NCBI GenBank assembly: GCA_003427395.1
Contig: BFEA01000314.1
Location: 493,306-557,305, forward strand
Length of the DNA stretch: 64,000 nt
Direction: 5' to 3'
Source: Chara braunii
Lineage: Eukaryota; Streptophyta; Charophyceae; Charales; Characeae
The first letter of the stretch is position 1, and every line of letters begins with the position of its first letter. The notes under the pieces were generated by a model. That model saw nothing but the letters and a program-made list of their open reading frames with translations. It was not told the DNA's origin and did no database searches. Of the stretch, positions 1-10,130 are shown in pieces. Made by a program: the position numbers and the translations under genes.

Positions 1-92
<92 letters not shown>
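1..92. repeat. (CT)n microsatellite
   Basis: Almost pure CT dinucleotide from the window start, with one TTT interruption near 77. It is followed at 93 by AACGTCCCACCAAGAA and a GAATGAATCTTC motif. Nearly the same motif lies beyond the other end of the Penelope-like element, at about 5,994-6,018. Confidence 0.95.
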
Positions 93-93
<1 letters not shown>

Positions 94-306
94 AACGTCC
101 CACCAAGAACGAATGAATCTTCAGAGAAAGAGAGGTCACCACATCATTCGCGAAATGTGAAAAAGACAAAAAGTGGTGGGCGCATCTGCCCATATTCGTG
201 GGCCCAGTTCATTCTCATTTTGCACATTTCGAGAGTGGTGTGGCGACATTCTTTAATGTCTGGTGCCGAGTTTGGCTCACCAAACTCAGCGTCATACTGT
301 GTCAGA

Positions 307-845
307 TGTAAACACAATATAATCGATAAAAATCATTGGGCGTTACATCTTGCAGTACATGATTTTATGCATCCACGCTAAAAAACAGCGTAACCACCCT
401 TCTGCCCAGTACTACTCAGGTAGTGCAGCGCCAACGTGCTCGTCTCAGCTTTATACCTTTCTATCCTACTGCTTGCTACTGAAAATGCTAACTCCTGCTT
501 TGAGTTCCGTTCGAACTTCACGGCCTTGTGACGATCTACCACCGCCCTGCTGCCCAATATTTTGAAAATAACAATAAAATAAATTTTTATTCTAAAATAT
601 CAACAAATAAACTTCAAAACTTATCTAAGTTATAGATCAGCCTTTCTAGAAGGCTTTTTTTATTTTTTCGAAAAAAACTTACCGTCAAGTAGCGGCTGTG
701 CAGCTGCTGTCACGTATGAGGATTTTCCCGACGAACTTTCTTTACCTCTGCCACGATCACGGCTTCCCGTCCGTGCCGCAGTTCAACGTTCGAAGTTCTG
801 TAACTTGTACTGGCTCTGTCAGTTCTGGCGCACCGTTCCTCCATC
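307..845 (-). repeat. Penelope-like element terminal direct repeat (pseudo-LTR), left copy
   Basis: It matches 5,440-5,980 from TGTAAACACAATATAATCG to CACCGTTCCTCCATC. In the first ~95 bases the two copies differ by three transitions and one indel, so divergence is a few percent. Both contain the short hairpin ACGCT-AAAAAAC-AGCGT; in the right copy this reads AGTGT, which keeps pairing through G-U. On the minus strand this is the downstream copy, starting about 45 bases past the RT stop. Confidence 0.85.
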
Positions 846-891
846 AGCCCTACCCGCAGAGCATCTATCTTAGCTGGACTGCCATCTCCTC

Positions 892-3195
892 TCAGAATCC
901 TCCTACTCTCCTTCCAACGTTTTGTACTCCTGTTAGAAAAACTTCTAACGGGTATCCCAGCTTCCCAATTTCCCTCCCGAAGGTTACCAGACTGATCCAG
1001 GCCGTGGTTTTCGTGTTTGTATTACGCCGGATCTTCCAAATCGAACATGTGATCACTGCCCGCTTAGCTTTTTTATCCTCATAGGATTGAAAATCCTTCA
1101 GTGTCTTAAAGTGCCTGGGTTCATTCCCCCAGATACTTTCAATATTCTTGAACCTATGTGACATGAAGACCCAGGCAGGCTGATCTGTCGTGATCAGATT
1201 TACTTGTAGAAAGGTAGCAATCCTATTTCCTCCATCTGTTCGTTCCAGAGTCAGTGCTCTGTGATAGCATCGGTCTATCTCATCCATCCTTTTCTCAGCC
1301 TTCTCCCTCTCCCCCTCTTTCAAACTGTCGTACCAGGTTGCCAAAAACAAATCATCCATAAATCGATTTCCCTGCTGCATAAGGTGTCTGTCCGCCCCCA
1401 TCGAGCTCAGGAACTTATACTCAACGAAAGCACACATTACACAGGCCAACGGGGGGCTTGCTCGGCCTCCCATTGGAATCCCGTTTATCTGTTTGAGTAC
1501 CTTACCCCCTGCTTTGAAGAAGGTGTTGTCGAGTAGAAAACTCGTGATGTCATCCAGTGCTTTCATTCGAACCGACTTCCATCCGTCCTCTCCATGTGAT
1601 TTTCCAAAAGTGACATTTTTACCCCCTACTTTTATCCTTATCTATCTAAGGTCTTTATCCTGCAGTCTATTAACCAGCCAGTGTACGCTGGCCCTCACTT
1701 CGTCATGTGGCAACTAAGTAAACATTTCTTTTATGTTGTAGGTTCTGATAATAATCCTACTGTCCATACCGGCTAAGTCGTGTGCTTTCTTGTTTACTTT
1801 TGCAATTTCCTCTTTTAGCTGTACCGTCCCATGCAGATTAAAATGCTCCCGCCCCACTTCCTTGAGCATGTAGTTTAACGCTTTACTTAGTATACCAACC
1901 GCATGCCTTGCTGGGTTACAAAAGGAAGGCACTATCGGCCTTCTTTTGTGAAGATCCTTGTCTTTTGCAATGACATAAGATTCCTGCAATCTTCCAGCGT
2001 TATCCCAGTTTGCCCATTTTCCAATCCCAGCTTCTTTGTACTTCCCCCTCATTTCCAGCAGGACTTCCTTCTCTTGCTTCTCAACCTCCTCATAGTTCGG
2101 GTTCTCGTTGAACATAGTTCGCATCCCAGTTGCATATAGCATGGGGCATTCTACCAGAGTTTCCCCATTGTTACGATCGACCGGTGACAAGACAAGTCCC
2201 CTAAGTGACTGTTTTACGCCTTTGACGTATTCAGCTAGAACCATCCCATCCTGCAATTCCGGTTGCCTCCATTCCAATTGGTGCAGTCGCATTCTTACAG
2301 CCTCCCCCTCTTCTATCAAACCCATCCTTTTTAGTGGTTTGATCCCNTCGTTGCAGGCCCTGTTGATTTCCTGTGTACTATCAAAGNCCCCTGGTACCGG
2401 AGTGTTCTTCGAGTTGTGCAGAAGGCTTTTGATCCCGTCGATCTCACTGAGTCTTACCTGGACATGCCCGCTGACCCGGGGCAGTTGGAAGTCTTCACAT
2501 GTGCAGGTTGTATCCCCACCTGAGAAGAGCTTCTGATTGTGCAGAATGTTGGCAATCGTACGGGTCTTAGCCCAAATTACCCTCATTTTTTGCACCAACA
2601 GGTTACACAATGTAGAGTGACGTATCCTCGCCTTTAGCCAACACTCCATCTCTCGGTATATATTTTTCTTTATAATTCCAGGATTAAAAGGAACCTTGAT
2701 AACAATTCTAGTCCTGGGGTTTATCCCAAACTTCTTCTTCATGCACCTTGTGATAATCCCCCTTACAATTTGTCTTCCCCTCCTCTCCCTCAAGGTATGT
2801 ACAATGCCATCCATCTCCAACATCTCTTCCAAGGACTTCTTTAGTAGTTCCTTCATTTTTCATGGTGCCCTCAATAATCCGATCACCTTGGCTTTAACCC
2901 TTTCTCCCTTCCTCTTGGTTCTAATCACGTCCAATAGAATCCAATTTCCACCCCCTTCGATGACTGCTTTAGCATCCTTCAGCAGGTACTTCTTTCCTCC
3001 CTTCTCCATTCGACTGAAACCATACACCAGTTGGACCAGCTTCCAGGCTTTCAGCCATTTTTTCCCTGTTGTATTAGTTATCCCAACCTGCTTTCCTCCC
3101 TTTTTATGGATTTCCCTGATGAGTTTGAGCAAGTCCTGTTGCAACTCCTGTCGAACGTACTTACATGAGAATAACAGAGGTCTTGGATATCTCAC
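892..3195 (-). pseudogene. Reverse transcriptase of the Penelope-like element, broken
   Basis: One minus-strand frame runs 3,195->892 and is interrupted by in-frame stops near 2,857, 1,711 and 1,640. RT landmarks in order: LSPVDRNNG (the 'DKN.G' block); AKDKDLHKRRPIVPS (fingers, near 1,930); LHGTVQLKEEI; TYNIKEMFT (motif A, near 1,730); FFKAGGKVLKQINGIPMGG (motif B); RFMDDLFLA (motif C, an F-x-DD variant, near 1,350). In motif A the expected metal-binding Asp is Asn. The stop after MFT falls just before LPHDEV. These blocks are typical of Penelope-like and telomerase-like RTs rather than LINE or LTR RTs. Two ambiguous N bases lie in the frame (2,347 and 2,387). The linker part, 3,195-2,860, is Lys-rich and not separately recognised. 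Confidence 0.85.
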
Positions 3196-3722
3196 GGGAA
3201 CCTTCTGCTTACCCCACTCTTACCTTTTTTATTCCTCCTTTGTGTTCTCTGCTTCCTCTTGTGTTTTCCATTCAATCCAAGACTCAAACTCTTTATAATA
3301 TCCTTTTCAACTGCAGCTATCTCCTCCGGTCTTCCGTACCATATAGGAAGAGCAACATAGTTCTCGATTTCAAACTTTCTGAGCCAAGTGTGTATTTTTT
3401 GCTTCCCGTTAGTCCTTATAGCATGCTCATGCTCATGCTCATTCCATCTAATCCTCAATTCTCGCTTTGTCATACCAACGTAAAGCAGTTTGCATTTCGG
3501 AGAGAAGATCAAATATACACAGGACAAAGCATTACCATCCAAAACTGACTCCCTTTCTTCCCCGCTCATTCTTTCCCAGAATTGCAGGTATTTTCTACCC
3601 CATTTCCAGTAACCCTGCATACAACCATAAAGTACGATTCCACATTGGATTCGATTGCACAATACTCCATCAATCTTTACCTGTTCCCTAAGTATCCCAA
3701 CCCTCGTGAACAACCTCAGCAT
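3192..3722 (-). pseudogene. GIY-YIG endonuclease domain, N-terminal to the RT
   Basis: A 176-codon open stretch. Family landmarks: CVYLIFSPKCKLLYVGMT supplies the first two strands (variants of GIY and YIG as VYL...YVG); LRIRWNEHEHEH supplies the conserved Arg and following His; IAAVEKDIIKSLSLGLN supplies the catalytic Glu and the closing Leu-Asn. About 70 residues precede the domain and contain several Cys, but I see no clear CCHH finger. The tail is Lys/Arg-rich. The RT frame begins right at its end, offset by one frame, so the two were probably one polyprotein before a frameshift. In PLEs this nuclease makes the nick that primes reverse transcription. Confidence 0.8.
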
Positions 3723-3742
3723 CGCCCGCTTCGAATGGGCTC

Positions 3743-4681
3743 CTAGTTTTCCCGAACATTCTCCACCTCATCCTGTCTCTCGTCCCCTTCTCCGGGTTCT
3801 GAAACCGTTACCCCATTTTCATCCATCTCACGTAAGGACTTCATATATTCATCTAAGTCCGATCTAGCCAGTTCCATCACTCCCAGTTCTTTTCTAATGT
3901 AGGGTAACCCTTTTTCAACACAGAGAGCACGAATATGCGTGTAGTGCATAGACTCATAGTTCTCAACTCGGTTTTTCATGTAAGTCCCTAGGCCGAGCTC
4001 ATCCCTCTCCTCCAACACTTCCTCTTCCTCTTCCCCTGGTTGGACTGTCTCCATCTTCTCGTTGTGTTCATCTCCTTCTTCGGTCATAGCAGCCTTCCCG
4101 TGATCTTGAACCCCGACCAGTTTTGGCAGTGCTTCTACGAGACTCTTCGGAAGATCCTTGATTTCCCCCATCTCCATTTGAGCGGATGTCGACGAGGAAG
4201 CCCGAGCTTCCTCGAATTTCTTCTTCAAGTTTCCTCCGTGTTTGCATGTATCAGCTTCATCATCATCGGACAAGACGAGCACTCCATTTCGTGGCCGACT
4301 CCGAATTTTGACTGCTGACTTCGTTTTTACCCGCCTGACTCGTGGCGAAGCGCCTGGTGTTACCTCAACCCTTTTTCGTTTTTCCGAATTTGATCCCTCC
4401 TTCAGCTCACGCAGCTCTTTCTCCGCTCGCAGTTTCCGCAATTCATCCCGTTCGGCTTCGGTCATCTTCGCCTTATCCTCCACCTTATCTACCTTCTCCG
4501 TTAGGATGCGCAAAGAGCTCCCGAACGTGGTCGTCATCCATCTCTTCATTTCATCCTCCCTGATTGTAGTTGCCTGCTTTTCTTTTTTATCATCCTCCTT
4601 GACGTTCTTCGCCTCTATTCTCTTTGGCTGAGTAGATTCTATTTCCTTCACCCCCACTGGTTTCTTCGTAGCTTTCGCCAC
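3743..4681 (-). CDS. Coiled-coil, charged ORF upstream of GIY-YIG in the Penelope-like element
   Basis: A 312-codon open frame ending 21 bases before the GIY-YIG start, on the same strand. Residues ~15-105 are very Lys/Glu-rich and heptad-like, so a coiled coil is likely. Residues ~110-135 are basic (RVRRVKTKSAVKIRSRPRN), resembling a nuclear-localisation or nucleic-acid-binding patch. A Glu-rich acidic run follows (EEEEEV). Residues ~235-275 (HIRALCVEKGLPYIRKELG...LDEYM) resemble a SAP-like helix-turn-helix, a weak call. It could be an ORF1/Gag-like RNA-binding protein or the N-terminal part of one long polyprotein. It is more intact than the RT. No homologue is recalled with certainty. Confidence 0.55.
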   Translation of the reverse strand: MAKATKKPVGVKEIESTQPKRIEAKNVKEDDKKEKQATTIREDEMKRWMTTTFGSSLRILTEKVDKVEDKAKMTEAERDELRKLRAEKELRELKEGSNSEKRKRVEVTPGASPRVRRVKTKSAVKIRSRPRNGVLVLSDDDEADTCKHGGNLKKKFEEARASSSTSAQMEMGEIKDLPKSLVEALPKLVGVQDHGKAAMTEEGDEHNEKMETVQPGEEEEEVLEERDELGLGTYMKNRVENYESMHYTHIRALCVEKGLPYIRKELGVMELARSDLDEYMKSLREMDENGVTVSEPGEGDERQDEVENVREN

Positions 4682-4828
4682 CGCTTCCTTGAACTTGATC
4701 TTGTCTAGTAGCTTCGCGTGCTCTTTCGTGAAGAAAGCCCGATTAGGATTGTAGCCCTTCCCATATCCGTTGTAGCCTCCATTGCCATACCCGTAAGCGG
4801 GTTGCGCCTGCTGCTGTGGTTGACCCCA

Positions 4829-5035
4829 CTACGGAGGAGGTGGTGGTGCTCCCCAATATGGTGGTTGATAGAATCCTGGCATCGGTTGATAGTTAGGTGG
4901 GGGAGGAGGTGGAGGGACAGGTGGCGGATTCTGTGCCTGGTCGTACGACGGTGCCTGCTTCTCCATCCAGTACCGGCCGCACCCCGACCACNCNCCCNGC
5001 CCTCTCCCTCTCCCTCTGCCCCTTGCGTACATCAA
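4829..5035 (-). other. Proline- and RG-rich coding remnant at the 5' side of the PLE ORFs
   Basis: A minus-strand frame reads RGRGRGRG, then a segment with Gln/Tyr-rich text and a run of PPPPPPP, and ends near WGAPPPPP. Ambiguous N bases at about 4,992-4,998 fall inside. Low-complexity RG and proline-rich segments suit an RNA-binding N-terminus that would continue into the coiled-coil ORF, but the frames are not continuous. It may simply be 5' leader. Confidence 0.35.
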
Positions 5036-5280
5036 CCGCTCCCTTCCTTGGTACCTTACTTCCTACCGCGCCCTTCAATCCTCACTCGTATTGTGAACTT
5101 AAAGATGGCATTCACCTTCCGCAGGATGCTGATGACCGTCCGAAGATTACTTCGATGGTGACGTGCATCCCGTCTTCGTCTTCGAGAACCAATCCCGAGA
5201 AACCGTCGCCAATCGAGCAGGTACAAGGCCCTGCCTATCTCAAGTCATATCAACCCACACCGTGTATGAGGTATATACAG

Positions 5281-5303
5281 GTATATGTATATATATATAT
5301 ATA
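5281..5303. repeat. (TA)n microsatellite
   Basis: A GTATATGTATATATATATATATAAATG tract between the PLE 5' coding remnant and the right terminal repeat. Confidence 0.7.
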
Positions 5304-5439
5304 AATGTATTATTTTCTCAATATCTCCATATCTCAGTATCAGAAAAGAAGATGATGCTCATGGCGACGAAGTCACCACGGCGTTGATCAACCGTTCCCA
5401 AGCAATAGCGCAAGGTCGATCAAAACAGTTGTTCGTGTA

Positions 5440-5980
5440 TGTAAACACAATATAATCGCATAAAAATCATTGGGTGTTACATCTCGCAGTACATGATTTT
5501 ATGCATCCACGCTAAAAAACAGTGTAACCACCCTTCTGCCCAGTACTACTCAGGTAGTGCAGCGCCAACGTGCTCATCTCAGCTTTATACCTTTCTATCC
5601 TACTGCTTGCTATTGAAAATGCTAACTTCTGCTTTGAGTTTCGTTCGAACTTTACGGCCTTGTGGCGATCTACCGCCGCCCTGCTGCCCAATATTTTGAA
5701 AATAACAATAAAACAATTTTTTATTCTAAAATATCAACAAATAAACTTCAAAACTTATCTAAGTCCTAGAGCAGCCTTTCTAGAAGTTTTTTTTTTTTTT
5801 TTTCGAAAAAAAATTACCGTCAAGTAGCGGATGTGCAGCTGTTGTCACGTATGAGGATTTTCCCGACGAACTTTCTTTACCTCTGTCGCGATCGCGGCTT
5901 CCCGTTCGTGCCGCAGTTCAACGTTCGAAGTTCTGTAACTCGTTCTGACTCTGTTAGTTCTGGCGCACCGTTCCTCCATC
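5440..5980 (-). repeat. Penelope-like element terminal direct repeat (pseudo-LTR), right copy
   Basis: Direct copy of 307-845. Its outer edge CCATC abuts TCTCTCTCTATG and then an AACGTCCCAC motif resembling the sequence after the CT tract at the window start. On the minus strand this is the upstream copy, where a promoter would lie. I found no complete hammerhead core in it. Confidence 0.85.
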
Positions 5981-7300
5981 TCTCTCTCTATGTGAACGTC
6001 CCACAAGAATGAATCTTCCTCTTTATTGAGGAAGATTCGTTCTCGTTGGGCATATCTGATTTCCTTTTTTTTCCTTCTTTTTTTTTTTGCAAAATATTGT
6101 TTTTTTTTTTTTTTTTTTTTTTTTTTTCCTTCCCATGATGTACTATTGGTTGTCCAGGGATCGACAATAAAGTATGAGGCTCGACAATGATCGGGCTACC
6201 AGCAGTCCGAGCCTCAGACTTGACAGTTGGGCGAGGTACTGGTATCCCCTGGCACCAAAAAACCTGCCTCCGGTGAGTTAGTCTGAGGTTTTTCGGAAGG
6301 GCGGCGACTGTTGGTTACCGGGGGGTCTTGTCCCGCAACGAAAAAGTACCCTAATTTTTGTGATTTTTCGTGTTTAAACTTATAATCAGAAAATCTGAAG
6401 TTTTGGGAACCCATAGATTAGGTTGTGATCTTTCTGGGGAAAAAAAAAAAAAAAAAAATCTCGATCCTGAAATAATTGCCGCACCGATGTGGTTCGTTTT
6501 CACACTTAAACTAATAATAAAAAAAAAATTGAAGTTTTGGGAACTCATAGATTAGGTTGTGATTTTCTCTGGAAAAGATATATATATATAAAAAAAAAAA
6601 TTTCGACGCTGATCTTGCTAAGAAAAATATTAGGAAAAATAAGAAAAACAATTTGATGTTTAAATGGTCGTCATGCTAATTCGATGCATTTTCCATTTTT
6701 TCCACTCTTTGACACGTGGGCCAATGGAAAAAGTACCATAACTTTAGTGTTTTTTTCACGGTAAGAAGAATGGGTTAAAAATCGTGAAAATTGGCCTGCC
6801 TATAGATTGAGTCATGATATTTTTAAAAAATATATTTAAAAAATATATATATATATTGACTGTCAAATAACCACCGGGCGAATTCGACACTTTTTCCATT
6901 TTCGTTGCTATGCCATATGCTGGGCAATAGAAACGTCCTGCATCTTCTGTGATCTTTTTAGCTCAGAAAAATATACAAAAAATATTAAAAATTCAGGGTA
7001 TATAAATTTCATTGTGATCGTTTTATGAAAAATATTAGGAAAAAATTAAAAATCGTTTTGGTTGTAAAATGCATCATGGCGGAGATGCGACACACTTTTC
7101 ATTTCTGCCATTCGACTGGTTTTCCATTTCTGCAATTCGGTTGGTTTTCCATTCTGCAAGGTTAGGGTTTGGCACGTAGACACATCCTGACGTGCCAGTT
7201 GCTTGACACGCGATACACTAAAAAAAAAACGATCCCCAAAGCTACACAGGGACCCAATCTGCCTCAACGGTTCTCTCATGGGGCAGTTGGGTTTCTCAAA
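5981..7300. repeat. AT-rich degenerate repeat block with homopolymer runs
   Basis: No gene seen. It starts with an imperfect hairpin at about 6,005-6,052 (GAATCTTCCTC...GAGGAAGATTC). Long T runs lie at about 6,098-6,127 and an A run at about 6,440-6,458. A phrase like GTTTTGGGAACCCATAGATT plus AGGTTGTGAT occurs at about 6,403, recurs at about 6,533 and appears decayed near 6,790 and 6,990. A second phrase, GAAAAAGTACC, occurs at about 6,341 and 6,727. This looks like old, diverged tandem copies of one AT-rich element. Confidence 0.6.
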
Positions 7301-7365
7301 TCTGTGTGTGGGTTCAAACCTTAACTACAACAATCAACAATAAACTTAAAACTATTAATATTAAT

Positions 7366-7500
7366 ATGTGTGTGTGGGGAGGGGGCGGGCGGGCGGGTGC
7401 GTGTGTGTGTGTGGGTGGGCGGGCGGATGTGTGCATGCGTGTGCGTGCGTGGGTGGGTGGGTGGGCGCTCGCCCACATGAGTGCGTGTGTGTGGGTGGGT

Positions 7501-7535
<35 letters not shown>

Positions 7536-7560
7536 GGAGAGCGTGCGTGCGTTTGTGTGT
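7366..7560 (+). repeat. G-rich GT/GGGC low-complexity tract
   Basis: GTGTGTGGGG, GGGCGGGCGGGCGGG and GGGTGGGTGGGTGGG blocks lead into an unbroken run of more than 30 G at about 7,501-7,534, then GTGCGTGCGTTTGTGTGT. Gly-rich and Pro-rich open frames across it are composition artefacts. The strand could form G-quadruplexes. Confidence 0.85.
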
Positions 7561-8545
7561 AAACGAAAACAAAAGGAAAAGAAAGTCCGCCCGCTTATCG
7601 GATGACTCATCTTCAACATGTTCATCCACATCAACGCCGCCCGTGTGCCCCGCCCCTGTGGCGTACACCTACGTTTCGTTGCGCACTGTGAACATTTCGG
7701 TACATGCGCCCCTCTGCATACTCACCCGCCCTCGATCCCCTTCATCTGTCGCCCCTCATCAAAACTTCGACCCGAATCCGGCGCACAATGCGTCATGGAC
7801 TTCCCCCTGAGGCAAATACTTGAATACGTCTCTGTAGGCCAAAACCTCAAGAGTTTTTCTTTTCGTCCCTCTTGACCCCAATATGGATCTTGGACCAGAC
7901 CCCAAACCATCAGTACTTGGTAACCACTCATGGAGCTTAGGCGAAAACCCAAGCCACAATTTTTATTTTTTTTGCTTTCAACGAAAATTTTAATTCAAAA
8001 CAATTCAATGAATGAGGTCAGGGATCCTCACAATTCAACCCGGTGTTATCCTGGAAGCCTCAACCGGCTTAGCTTACTCCGCATACTGTCAGTTATCAAC
8101 AAAACCTTCAAAGTATACTTCCATAACTTTCACAGTACGGTAACACTCACTACCAAACTTTGTGATCTAACTACTACCCTTATCTACCCATCTTACGTTC
8201 CCTCTCCAACTAAATCTATGCCTATTGCACAGATCTACCCTCCGGTCTGACCCCGACCCAAACTCGGTCAAAAGGAACATTCGTTAGACTTGGCACTCTC
8301 CTACCCTCCCTAACCCATTGCAAGCTACTTTACCTGCTGACTGGAACCGAGTGTCCCTGGTTCATCAACAAATTACCACAAGGCAAAAAACCTCACAAAC
8401 CAAAATTCCAAGTATTGTAACGTCCCTCTCTACATCCTTACCTACTTAACCCAGATTATCTATCTAACGATTCTGAGACTTCCAGTATGCCCGTCAGAGA
8501 AACGGATGTCGGCCCTCCATTTTGTGTCCATGTTTCTCTGAACCA
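7561..8545. other. Non-coding stretch, probably LINE 3' region and its flank
   Basis: No convincing coding sequence. 7,983-8,545 continues the LINE downstream of its last coding trace and likely represents its 3' UTR, because the A-rich run sits at its far end. 7,561-7,955 is ordinary mixed sequence in which I recognise nothing. Confidence 0.4.
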
Positions 8546-8941
8546 CTAAAGATCGGAGCAACGGTTACCTCGAAGAACTTTTCGCAACCAATCTGCCTTG
8601 ATCTGAGTTTTCAGGAGGTGGTGAAAGACTATTTTCGCCTGAACTTCTTGCAAGGGTTCACCTTGGAATCTTCTACCATTTTTGTCCAGCCAGATCGTCC
8701 AAAACATAGCTATGCGGGCCACTTGTGCAACATATTCCCAGCCCTTAGCTCCTGAGACATCCAGTGGTAAAGCACCTTGTAGAACCCATTTTTTACCTGT
8801 TATATTTATTATCCCCGAGAAAGCCACCCAGTAACGTTCCCACCACTTCCACCATTTGTTAAAGAGTGGGCAGTCCCACCATAGGTGTTGCGTTGTCTCT
8901 GTGGCACCAGCACGTCTGTCACATTGGGTGGACACCTCCAT
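8546..8941 (-). pseudogene. LINE C-terminal zf-RVT-like domain
   Basis: The open frame contains CDRRAGATETTQHLWWDCP. This matches the zf-RVT pattern (C-x2-C ... ET-x2-H-hhh-x-C) found at the C-terminus of plant L1 ORF2, except that the second Cys of the first pair is Arg. It is followed by KWWKWWERYWV and a Trp-rich stretch, as in related elements. Confidence 0.65.
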
Positions 8942-8992
8942 TTGTCTGTCATGAAGCCATTTAGTCGTAGGAACCGCCAGGTGGGATTGCAG

Positions 8993-9526
8993 TCAGGCCA
9001 ATGAAAACAACTTTTGAGAGGGCAGATTCGTAAGTTGTTTCCACAAAGATGTCAGTCCCTCTTCTGACGGAGGGTCTACCTCTGGACAAGATCTGGCCCA
9101 TCTGGTAGCAATTGTTACACTGGCATGGGGCAGCTTCGCCAAAAGATTATGTACCAGTTTGGGAGAGAGTTTTTCCAAAGCCCAGATTGGTTCACCATCG
9201 ATGACCCAACCCCACATTGCTGGATCGATCTTCATTTCCCTCGGTGGGGTTGCATCTACTACTACCTTAAGTATATCCGGCTGGTCTCGGGCATGTGGGG
9301 GAAGACGTCGTACACGGATCTCCTCCAAGATGCTCCAGCTGTATTTCCATGTAACCCCAAAGATTACGACTTTTGGGAGTCCCATGTGAAAGAAAAAATA
9401 TGATTCCAGACAACATTTGTCGGGGACGTCCCCACCCCATTCTTGCAGACGAAGCACATATGAGGAGTGTCCTGATTTTTCCTTGTACCATGTTCCCACT
9501 GGGTTGATTCCATATGGGCCGAGCAA
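8993..9526 (-). pseudogene. LINE ORF2 region between RT and zf-RVT
   Basis: A 177-codon open stretch on the LINE strand between the RT and the zf-RVT-like end. I recognise no catalytic motif. It is assigned to ORF2 by position and strand, and the frame is broken on both sides. Confidence 0.5.
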
Positions 9527-10130
9527 CGTGATCTAGTCTTTAAGTATGACCTTCTTCAACTCTTCTAGTTGTCTGAGTTCTTGGAGTGGGAGTTGACCGA
9601 GCTTCTCTCTTATCTGCCCCGATGGAGCCCACGAGTTTGTTCGTTCATCCCAGAGATCTGTGATGGTGGAGATCCCTCGTTGGATCCATTTCAGCCCAAA
9701 GTGTCCCACCTGATTATCTGCAGGAAAAGGATGTTCGTCGCTGCGAATGATGAATGATTGTCAGAAAGGTGTTGCCTTTTAACTTCCTCCTTAATAGCTG
9801 GCGGTTTCACTAGTGAGGGTTTGACTTTTTTCCACACCGAAATTACTCTTTTCGATAATATTGATTGGATATGTTTATTGAGGAAGGAGTCATGGAAGAG
9901 AGCAACCCATACATCCGAGGGGTTGCTCAACTCTCATTCTTCAGTCAAAAGAATTTCAGCCATCATAATTCAGTCCACCTCATTTCCTTTTCCCGCCACC
10001 CTTGCCACCCATTTGCTCTGTACAGCAAGGTTTTGGGTCTCCGGATCACACAATCCCGGACCCTCTTCCTCTCGTAGTCTGCAAACCACCTCCCACGCCA
10101 CTTTAGAGATGAAACCTTATTCCTCCCGTG

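Larger units (their letters stand above)
307..5980 (-). mobile_element. Penelope-like retroelement with N-terminal GIY-YIG domain (Chlamys-type), inactive
   Basis: Two direct repeats (307-845 and 5,440-5,980) enclose a minus-strand coding block. Reading 5'->3' on the minus strand the order is: proline/RG-rich segment (about 5,035-4,829), coiled-coil ORF (4,681-3,743), GIY-YIG endonuclease (3,722-3,192), then RT (about 3,195-892). Direct-repeat ends of this kind match PLE pseudo-LTRs. Classical PLEs carry GIY-YIG after the RT; here it precedes it. From memory, this permuted order is published for the Naiad/Chlamys PLE clade, with Chlamys in green algae. The RT frame has several in-frame stops, the GIY-YIG frame is shifted relative to it, and the motif A aspartate is replaced. 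The copy is therefore dead. No clear target-site duplication was seen. Confidence 0.85.

Noticed and set aside
5834-5981. Hammerhead ribozyme in the PLE terminal repeat (TATGAGGATTTTCCCGACGAAC resembles helix II with flanks)
   Set aside because: The CTGATGA core and the GAAA box are not both present in either copy or on either strand; only a loose resemblance.
7314-7668. Gly-rich and Pro/His/Thr-rich open frames
   Set aside because: They are translations of the G-rich and GT-rich tract in several frames on both strands; a composition artefact.
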